A stretch of 64,000 nt of DNA. Source: Talpa occidentalis (taxonomy: Eukaryota; Chordata; Mammalia; Eulipotyphla; Talpidae). A program made the position numbers and the translations under genes. The stretch lies in NCBI RefSeq assembly GCF_014898055.3, contig NW_026555331.1, positions 108,125,194-108,189,193 of the forward strand. The letters run 5' to 3'. Position 1 is the first letter of the stretch; every line of letters starts with the position of its first letter. The notes beneath the pieces were generated by a model. It was given only the letters and a program-made list of their open reading frames with translations. It had not been told where the DNA came from and ran no database searches. Below are positions 57,421-64,000 of the stretch, piece by piece.

Positions 57421-57979
57421 TAGAGATAAGGTCCTCTGTTAGTCTCTTCCTGCCCTTAGAGATTCCCTGCTACATCTCCAAGCAGGGGTAGCCCACTAAA
57501 AGCCAAAGGAAGATACCCCTCATTTTCAAAGGTATTAGTGTTAACCTCAGATTTAAAGCCATAGTGAACTGAGCACGCTCAGAAGCAGAAATGCCGGAGC
57601 AGCTCCTAGGCACTGCCCTGTGGTTGTCCAAACTCTGACATTCCAGAGAGGAAGCCTCCCTGACTTTGCAAGCCTCCCAGGAAGACGGGAAGGCAATTTC
57701 TGGACCCATAGTTTCAAAATGGTGTACAGCATGTGATCAGTAATAAAGCATCAAGAACTGAGCTGTTTAAATTCAGTCCCTAGACAGTTCTGTCGTGCTG
57801 CTCCTTCTTAACAGCCAAGAAAGTACCTCCAAGAGACCTCCAGCCCGCTCTGGCACCCGTCTTGGTAAAGAGTTCGGGACAGAAAGAAAAAAGTAGCCAC
57901 TGAGAGTCCAAAATACAGGAGACATTGTTCGGTGTTCGGTGTTTTCTCAAATATTTCAAGAACATGATACATCCCTCCT
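57421..57979. other. No gene; unassigned sequence
   Basis: A short tandem GTTCGGT lies near 57,929. Confidence 0.4.
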
Positions 57980-58450
57980 CCCTGCCTGCATTCTCCCTGC
58001 CACGCTCTCTAAGAGACTGAATGGGCCACTTTTTCTGCTTTATCTTCTGTCCCCATCTCTTCTGTTTTTCTTGCTCCCTCCTTCATTCCCTCCCTCTCTC
58101 TCTCCCCATGTGTTCCTTTTCCTTGTGCGAAGTTTCACAGACTCTTTCCTTTCTCTGAATCTCTCTCTGTGTCTCTCTCTCCTGGCATCTGCCTCTCTCT
58201 TGTGCCTAGCACTGTCTCCATGTGTCACTTTGTCTCTTTGTTAGTCTCTATCTTGGAGCCTCTATCCCTGTATTTTTGACCAGTTGTCCACATGCTTCCA
58301 TTAAAGTTTCTGCGCCTACATGTCTCTGCCATTCTGTCTCTGCGTGTGTCCTTTGTGTCTATGCCCCCGAGCTGGCATGTCCAGTCGCTCTGTCTTTCTC
58401 CATCTCTCCACCTCTGTGCAACCATCCCTCTCCCGCCCTCCTCTGCCGGC
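57980..58450. repeat. Pyrimidine-rich low-complexity tract (CTCT/CCCT; purine-rich on minus)
   Basis: About 470 bp dominated by C and T on the plus strand, with many TCTCTCTGTCTC-like stretches. It lies just inside the presumed first intron, about 320 bp past the donor. The apparent ORFs here on either strand follow from the low complexity. Such mirror-like tracts can adopt triplex structure, but that is not shown. Confidence 0.7.
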
Positions 58451-58663
58451 CTACCTTACTAAAGTCACAGCAAGGAAATGAAGCAGTTCAGAAAGCTGCT
58501 ATCCCGAGAACCGGCTTCAGCGGGGTGCCGGCTTAGAGCAGCCGGAGGGGCGCCACGCGGGCAGACCCCAGCGCCGCGACCTGGGCGCGCACGCGACTTC
58601 CAGGCCCCGCCGCGCTCCCCACGGCTCCGCTGCTGGCGAGCGCCTGGAGACCCAGCGCGACCA

Positions 58664-58677
58664 CCCCCCCCCCCCCC
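58664..58677. repeat. C14 homopolymer (G14 on the gene strand)
   Basis: Fourteen consecutive C on plus, about 95 nt downstream of the exon-1 donor on the minus strand. On the transcript strand it is G14, a potential G-quadruplex former and a length-unstable tract. Confidence 0.9.
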
Positions 58678-58770
58678 GCCGCCCACCCGGCTCCCTCACT
58701 TAGGACCCCCGCACCCCAGCAAAGGGGTTTTTGCCCAAGCCAGGAGTCGGACGGAGAGTGGAAAGTTCTC

Positions 58771-58772
58771 AC
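58771..58772 (-). other. Splice donor GT of exon 1
   Basis: The minus strand reads ATCG|GTGAGAACT, a good match to the MAG|GTRAGT donor consensus. It cuts off an open frame that would otherwise run on into low-complexity sequence rich in Gly and Pro codons. Confidence 0.65.
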
Positions 58773-58857
58773 CGATGGTGAAGCTGTAGCCATCTATGCT
58801 GAAAGTGGCGCTCCGGCATTTTTTGAAGCCCTCCTTCCTGTTGCTGGCGTCCGTCAT
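58773..58857 (-). CDS. First coding exon (28 codons + 1 nt) of an unidentified protein-coding gene
   Basis: Reading the minus strand from the ATG at 58,857 gives a 28-residue start containing KKCRSATFSIDGYSFTI. The frame then meets a canonical donor (TCG|GTGAGA, GT at 58,772-58,771), so the exon ends in phase 1. The ATG has G at -3. The frame stays open upstream to about 58,902 but has no earlier ATG, so this is the best start. The exon sits inside a CpG island, which is typical of a vertebrate promoter and exon 1, and no repeat overlaps it. The rest of the gene should lie at lower coordinates, but no following exon was recognised, so intron 1 is probably longer than 58 kb. The peptide reminds me of an alternative N-terminus of PDE1C, the Ca2+/calmodulin-dependent cyclic nucleotide phosphodiesterase; a phase-1 G fits a following Val, as I recall it. 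That identification is memory only and weak. The exon call is stronger than the gene name. Confidence 0.72.
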
Positions 58858-59115
58858 GGCTGTGCCGGCTGCGTCCCGGGGTCCCCCGGCGGCGGAGCGC
58901 ACCCCTGCGCCCGCGCCCCACGCTCGGCCGCGTCCCCTCCCCCGGCCGCGCCGCGCTCAAGCCTCGGCAGGTCCGCGGCTCCGGAGCTGAGCGCGCGGCG
59001 GCAGCGCGGGGAGCGCAGAGCCAGCTAAGGCACTAGGCGCGCAGAGGAGACGGCGAGCATCGCAACTGCCCCATCTCCAGTGTCAAGTTCCAGATAGGAC
59101 GAGAGGAGTGGTGCT
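58858..59115 (-). promoter_or_regulatory. Probable 5' UTR and core promoter of the exon-1 gene
   Basis: The 260 bp upstream of the ATG on the minus strand are very GC-rich, with runs such as GCGCGCGGCGGCAGCGCGG near 58,990-59,010, and contain no recognisable repeat. Placement is inferred from position between the ATG and the T23 tract (A23 on the plus strand). The boundary between untranslated region and promoter is unknown. Confidence 0.4.
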
Positions 59116-59138
59116 AAAAAAAAAAAAAAAAAAAAAAA
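59116..59138. repeat. A23 homopolymer within the CpG island edge
   Basis: A run of 23 A on plus (T23 on the gene strand), about 260 bp upstream of the ATG. No SINE or L1 body precedes it, so it does not look like a retrotransposon tail; its 5' neighbour is unique GC-rich sequence. Confidence 0.9.
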
Positions 59139-59170
59139 GGCAGGCGACGCGTGCCCGTGCGCGTGTGTGG

Positions 59171-59695
59171 GGGCTGGTGGGTGGGTGCCGAAATCCTTGC
59201 CTTTTCCACCCTTATCCCTTGGGAGCCGCTGAAACCAGCATGCTACACGCACGTCTGTTTTCGATCTCAGCTTCACGTTCTGCTCTCTGGAGTCTGGGGG
59301 GTTTAGGCACCCAAGGGAATGGCTAGATTTGGCGGAGTGCTGCTTCTAAATGTTTTCTCTGGCGGACCGGAAAGCTCCCAAAAATCGCATCGACAGATGG
59401 AAAAGCAAACATCTAAACCGGTCAGATGCTACCAAAGTTTACTCCAAACAAGGAAGTCAGGAAAGTCACCACGCCCACTTCCTCCCAGCAGCTGTCCCCA
59501 CAACTGGCCTGGAGCCCCCCACAACATTACTTCTTAACAGTCCCTGGCCACGAGATAATTAGCAAAGTAACCCATATGGGTGGACACAAGCCCTTTCACA
59601 CTGAGGCTTTACGATGTGCAGTTTTCAATCAAGTTTTAGTCCCAGTCCATTCCAAATGGCAATTTGGTTTTATCAAATAGGAGCCTCCTGGAATT
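59171..59695. other. Flank upstream of the CpG island; no repeat recognised
   Basis: Repeat-poor DNA next to a promoter. Overlapping short frames are not supported. Confidence 0.45.
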
Positions 59696-59699
59696 TATG

Positions 59700-59850
59700 G
59701 AGGTGGAAGCAATTTCGCCAGTCCTGCAACTATCCCTCTTGTTACTTGAAGAAAAACTGAAGCAGAGAGTGGCTTGCCTAAGGTTCTACAGGTAGAAAGT
59801 GGCAGAGTTGGGACATTAAAAGTTTCACTTTATGATACCAAGTCAGTCAT
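59700..59850 (-). mobile_element. MIR SINE relic
   Basis: AACTGAAGCAGAGAGTGGC…AAGGTTCTACAGGTAG…GTGGCAGAGTTGGGAC. Confidence 0.75.
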
Positions 59851-60600
59851 TGGTACGTTCAGTTACTGAAATGAATGAGTTAGGCAAGGCTTATACAGGA
59901 GAAATCATTCCATCCAACCCGCAAGCAGTTACTGAGAGTTTACACTTGAGGTATGGTGTCTGGCTGGGAGCTCCTGTGAAGAAAGACACCAGCGTTGCAT
60001 CCTGCACAGAATTCCACCCAGCCTAACATGGAGAAAGGCAGTGCTATACTCAGGCGCTTCTCAGTAGAACCACGATAATCTAATCTCATTTGTGGTGATG
60101 AAATTTGACACAATTAATAAACACTTGTCAAAATTAAATGTCAATCATTCCTAATTGGTTGCAGTTGAGTTTAGAAAGTGATGACCACATGCAGTCCTCA
60201 GAATCTAATCAAAATTAGAAATCCACTCCCCAAAAACGCACAAATACACACATATGGAATATTATACATACAATTTCAGGGGACCCAGAAAACCCTCAGA
60301 CCCACTGGAACTCAGTTAATGAATGTTTCTGGAATTGGAGCTTCTTCAACTCCCCATATTTTTAAAGAACTGGGTATTTTTTATGTCAGCTGCAGTTGGA
60401 GCTTCAGTTACAGATCCTCTCAGGGAAGACCTGGTGCCACATTTGATAGTGTGCTTAGGCCAATGGCAAGATTAATTAATGGAAAAGGCAATGGGTGTCA
60501 GGGACCTCATTCAAGGAATGGCATAGGGGGTCAAGGGCACTCTGAATCCTCAGGTACTGGAACTGTCCATGAAACTGGAACTAGTCACATTATAAAGCTT
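59851..60600. other. No supported gene
   Basis: Contains most of a 169-codon plus frame (60,178-60,687) with no domain. See the findings. Confidence 0.4.
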
Positions 60601-60604
60601 GACA

Positions 60605-60765
60605 GGTACTGTAGAGACAGAGACAGCTATATGACCTTGAGCATGATGTCAGGTCTCCTTGAGTCTTGTAGCCTCATCTTACAATGAGGATTAAGTGAGA
60701 GGAAATGAGTGAAACTTAGTCATGCAGTAGGCATTCAGTTACTACAATCACCAGGTGACTCCCAA
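60605..60765 (+). mobile_element. MIR SINE relic
   Basis: AGCTATATGACCTTGAGC…CTTACAATGAGGATTAAGTG…CATGCAGTAGGCATTCAG. Confidence 0.75.
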
Positions 60766-60769
60766 GTTT

Positions 60770-61535
60770 CATTATGTAGATGCTGGAAAATTCTTCTCCA
60801 TGACAATAATATATTTTAGCTATTATTATCAACACTAATTTTATAAATGAAGAGCATTTTTGTGTGTAAAAATCTTATGTGTGATATATTATATACAGTC
60901 ATATTTTTAATACAGTAGCCCCCAAAAGTTTCTTATAATTCCCATTTCCCTGTATTTCTCCCACTTTCCAAGCCTTTAACAGAAACACATGCCTTCTTTT
61001 GTGTCATCATAAGTCCTGAAATGAAGAGCCTAAAATCCCTGAGTTTTAGTCTCCTAAAGTAAATGGTTGTGAAAAAGATACCCTAATGCAATGGAAATTT
61101 TTCCTTGAGTGAAGGAAATTAAAAGTTGGTATTTAATCACTCTTAGCATAAAAGCTTTTGAAATATAATGTATAAAAATAATAACAATGTGATCATTTAT
61201 CTGTCCCCTAAAGACTGGTAAAAATAACTTGCCTGAACAATTAGAACTGTTTTTAAACTGCTTCTCTCCAGAATCATTATCTCTCTCCCTGGTTTAGAGA
61301 TTGCACACCTACAGAACCACTAAATGCTTTGCTTCCAATGCAGAATTTTAAAGCAGTCTTCTGAGTGTGGGCTCTTACACCAAACCAAGCGAAGATGAAT
61401 GCACTCATTACATAAGCCAACAGAGAATGAATTCAAGACTATAATCAAAAGAAGTGTTGCTTTTGCTTTTACTTTCAGAAATGCTCCCTCAAGAATGCCT
61501 GTGAACAAGGAAAACTAAACCAAGATAGGCAAACA
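60770..61535. other. No gene; AT-rich unassigned sequence
   Basis: No repeat identified with confidence. Confidence 0.4.
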
Positions 61536-61549
61536 TAAATGTAGCTCCT

Positions 61550-61807
61550 GGGCCTCCCTCGAGGCACAAGGGTTAAGTCAAAGCACTGTGAAACTGTCCT
61601 CAGCCACTGCAGCAAGAGTTTGATCCCCGGCCAGGGGATTGCCTGCTGCTCCCCTCAGCAGTGTATTTCAGCCAGTCTGCCTGTTCTGCTCCCCACTCTG
61701 TCTCTGGTGAGTCCTCTCATCACCCCCCCCCAACACACACCTCTGGCCTATACCCCAGTTCTTGTATGCATAAATAAATCAATCTTTAAAAAAAAAGAAA
61801 AGAAAAG
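61550..61807 (+). mobile_element. tRNA-derived SINE, subtype B, internal deletion
   Basis: Starts GGCCTCCCTCGAGGCACAAGG. It lacks the segment between the B box and the CTGCTGCTCCCCTCAGCAG core. Target duplication AAATGTAGCTCCT / AAATGTGCCTCCT at 61,537 and 61,808. Confidence 0.92.
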
Positions 61808-61886
61808 AAATGTGCCTCCTCTACTCATGTTAGTACAGGTCTCAGAAAACTAATATCCAAAAATCAAATCCAGCTTGTCAGCTTTT

Positions 61887-62167
61887 TGGGGTTTTTTGTT
61901 TGTTTGTTTAAGATTTATTTATTTATGAATACAAGAGCTGGTGTACAGGCCAGAGGCACAGGGGGTGTGAGAGGATTCACCAGAGACAGAGTGGGGAGCA
62001 GAACAGGCAGATATACTGAAATACACTGCTGAGGGGAGCAGCAGGCGAGTCAGGAGAGTTCTGCTGCACCATGTGGGTTGCTCCCTGGCCGGGTATCAAA
62101 CTTGTGCTGCAGAGGCTATGGATTGCTTCATAGTGCGGTGCTTAACACCTTGCACCACCAGGGAGGG
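61887..62167 (-). mobile_element. tRNA-derived SINE, subtype B, minus orientation
   Basis: Target duplication CCAGCTTGTCAGCTTTT / CCAGCTTGTCAGTTTTT at 61,870 and 62,168 (one mismatch). It lies 79 bp from the opposing SINE. Confidence 0.94.
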
Positions 62168-62214
62168 CCAGCTTGTCAGTTTTTGTAAAGTCTTCAAGCT
62201 AAGACTTGTTTTCA

Positions 62215-62465
62215 CATTTTTAAGTTATTGAAAAAAATTTGAAAGAAAGTGTGCCTGGTGACACATTAAAACTATATGAAATTCAAATTTCAGTGTCCAC
62301 AAATAAAGTTTTATTGGAAATAGCTGTGTTCATTTATTTGCATGTTGTCTGTAAGTACTTTTAAACCATAAGGCAGAGTTGCCTAGATGTGCCTGAGACT
62401 GTACAAAGCCAAAAATATTTACTATCTGACCCTTCACAGAAAATGCTTGCTGATTGCTGGATGAT
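62215..62465 (-). mobile_element. Non-autonomous DNA transposon relic (hAT/MER-type)
   Basis: ATATGAAATTCAAATTTCAG, TAAAGTTTTATTGGAAATAGC, AAATATTTACTATCTGACCC and the end AAAATGCTTGCTGATTGC match a common eutherian MER DNA transposon whose exact name I cannot fix. Confidence 0.65.
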
Positions 62466-62469
62466 AGTA

Positions 62470-63325
62470 AATATCTTACACCTATCCAGGCTTGGATAAT
62501 TTGTAGTTTTATTATATTTGCTTTCAAATTTAAGTTTGGAAAATTTTGATTTTCTCTAACTGTTAAAATGGATTCTAACAATTAAGGCACAGCAACAAAT
62601 GTTTGAGGAAGAAAGTAAGGCGGGGAGAGAACACAACATATCAATAATCTGATCCAATCATTAGTCAATATTAATTTCTCCTAGCTTCATCCCAAGAAAT
62701 TAGAATAAGCACTCAACTCAGTACCTAAATTGGCTCATAGCTCGTGGATCAAACAAGGTCCTTCAAAATACAACAACCATAAAGGAAAGAACTTAAAATA
62801 ATTTAAATCTGGGTCTCTCTCACAGTCAGGCATTCTGGGGTTCCTTGTCATCAAACTTTCAGAATATCATCAAAACCTCGCTCTTATTTGGTGTTACAAA
62901 GTCAAAGATTGAATTACTTTTAATTCAAGAAACAGTAAAACTTCACTTTTAACCTCCAATAGTTTCATCTCTATAAACAGTCCTCCCCAAGCCCTCCATC
63001 CCCAGATCAGAACCTATAAGTCATTACTGGCCCCTCTGTCTCGCTCATCTAAACAGCACTCGGTCCTGGGGGAGTATTACCCAAATGTCTAGCATCTGCC
63101 CATTCCCCTCTATGTTCTCCCCTCCTGGCTGTCCAGACTGTGCTGTCTCTCACATCAGTGTCACTACAGTCTCCCAGCTCCCTACATTGCTTACATTCTT
63201 GCTCCAAGCAAGCACCAAGTAAACCTCCAACAGTTTGGCAAACTACATTTTGCCAAAAAAGAAAAGTCAAATTAGTGATTCCTCTGTCTGTAGCACAGCC
63301 TTTCAATCTTCCTCTTTAATACAGA
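62470..63325. other. No gene; unassigned sequence
   Basis: No repeat or exon recognised. Confidence 0.4.
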
Positions 63326-63335
63326 TGGCAATTTT

Positions 63336-63604
63336 TTTTTTTAAGATTTACTTATGCGTATAAGAGCTGGAGTGCAGGCCAGAATTGGGGGTGTGTGAGA
63401 GGATTCACCAGAGTTAGAGTGCGGAGCAGGACAGGTGGATCTACTGAAATACACAGCTGAGGGGAGCAGTGGGCAAGACATCAGAGGTTTGCTCCACCAA
63501 GTGTGTATCTCCCTGGCTGGGGATTGAACTCGTGCTGCAGTGGCTGAAAATAGCTTCATAGTGCTGAGACTTATCCCCTTGTGCCACCAGGGAGGCCGTA
63601 CTTT
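63336..63604 (-). mobile_element. tRNA-derived SINE, subtype B, minus orientation
   Basis: T-run, AAGATTTACTTATGC tail complement and reverse body ending CACCAGGGAGGCC. Target duplication TGGCAATTTT at 63,326-63,335 and 63,605-63,614. Confidence 0.9.
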
Positions 63605-63614
63605 TGGCAATTTT

Positions 63615-63946
63615 AACAGGTGAGCTTGCATTTGATAAGGTTTTCCAAGACTATAGCAAGTATTTAAGCTCAATTTAAACCTGACTTCCACCTGCCCACA
63701 CCCTTCAAGCCATCACTATCATGGTGTCCCATTATCTACAGTGACCACTAACTTCCTGCTGTTTCAACACTACACAAAACTAGTCTCATAGACATAAAAC
63801 TTGAACGTGGCCATGACAACTATGGCAGGGAGAGAGGATCTTTGGCTCCGGAACTATGGGATTCCACAGCAGGGGAGGGAACGCAGGCCTTGTGGCAATC
63901 CCAGCTGGCCTTCCATTTCACCACAGAAAAGAAAATCACAGCTATC
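63615..63946. other. No gene; unassigned sequence
   Basis: Short stretch between two SINEs; nothing recognised. Confidence 0.4.
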
Positions 63947-64000
63947 GGGCCTCCCTGGTGGCACAAGGGGTTAAGATGCAACCTACAAAGCTATTAGCAA
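63947..64000 (+). mobile_element. tRNA-derived SINE, subtype B, cut by the window end
   Basis: Starts GGGCCTCCCTGGTGGCACAAG and reads into the tRNA-like region before the window stops. Confidence 0.88.

Larger units (their letters stand above)
58500..59170. promoter_or_regulatory. CpG island promoter around the minus-strand exon 1
   Basis: This is the only long stretch in the window that is both GC-rich and full of undepleted CpG dinucleotides, for example around 58,540-58,660 and 58,870-59,060. It covers the first coding exon and about 300 bp upstream of it. No TATA box is evident upstream of the ATG on the minus strand, which fits a dispersed CpG-type promoter. The start site cannot be placed from sequence alone. 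A C14 run (58,664-58,677) and an A23 run (59,116-59,138) interrupt the island. Confidence 0.8.

Noticed and set aside
57939..58244. Leu/Ser-rich frame resembling a signal or membrane protein
   Set aside because: It is the translation of a CT-rich low-complexity tract.
58517..58793. Overlapping GC-rich frames on both strands in the CpG island
   Set aside because: Open frames are expected in GC-rich DNA with few stops; only the minus frame with a good donor and a specific peptide is kept.
59116..59138. A23 as a retrotransposon tail
   Set aside because: No SINE, L1 or processed transcript body precedes it on either side.

Overview
This is a stretch of mammalian nuclear DNA, probably from a laurasiatherian. 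The evidence is the mix of ancient eutherian and mammalian repeats (MIR, L2, MER5A, MaLR LTR, old L1), a lineage-specific tRNA-derived SINE with a TAAATAAATAAATCTT tail, and a relatively young L1 family that moves in the same genome. I could not fix the order from the SINE. It does not match the cattle, whale, pig, dog, horse, hedgehog or vespertilionid-bat SINE consensuses that I remember. A bat or pangolin is possible but unproven. There is no bacterial, plasmid or phage content, and no operon-like gene order.

Almost the whole window is non-coding. The one convincing coding piece is a short first coding exon on the minus strand (58,773-58,857; 28 codons plus 1 nt). It sits in a CpG island (about 58,500-59,170) and ends at a canonical splice donor. 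If the gene runs toward lower coordinates, positions 1-58,772 are its large first intron and 59,200-64,000 is upstream flank. I did not find the next exon. The peptide resembles an alternative N-terminus that I weakly associate with PDE1C, so I leave the gene unnamed.

Layout: 1-3,060 is old L1 ORF2 debris with three SINEs and an LTR-like relic. 3,455-4,970 is a long minus-strand L2. 5,275-7,503 holds two young L1 insertions that both carry a 5' inversion. 7,500-32,300 is mainly MIR, L2 and MER5A relics with scattered SINEs and unassigned DNA. 32,376-33,240 is an L1 inside a MIR. 35,000-44,440 is a dense pile of L1 copies, SINEs and one rearranged class I endogenous retrovirus fragment. 44,800-58,000 is SINE, MIR and L2 with one MaLR LTR at 50,640. 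The CpG island and exon follow, then flank with MIR, a DNA-transposon relic and four SINEs.

The 24 SINE copies fall into two subtypes. Subtype A has GCGCAGCGGTTGAGCGCTGG at the front and GCTCTGGCTCTGGTGAATTC in the body. Subtype B has GGCACAAGGGGTTAAG at the front and TCTGTCTCTGGTGAATCC in the body. Most have clear target-site duplications.

The most unusual signals are local inverted copies that repeat families do not readily explain: a ~103-bp inverted repeat 590 bp apart at 16.1/16.8 kb, a perfect 26-bp inverted repeat joining an L1 to its flank at 32.7/33.3 kb, and 34-bp inverted LTR ends around the retroviral fragment at 40.9/41.6 kb. Two close inverted SINE pairs could form RNA hairpins. 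I found no new multigene system.
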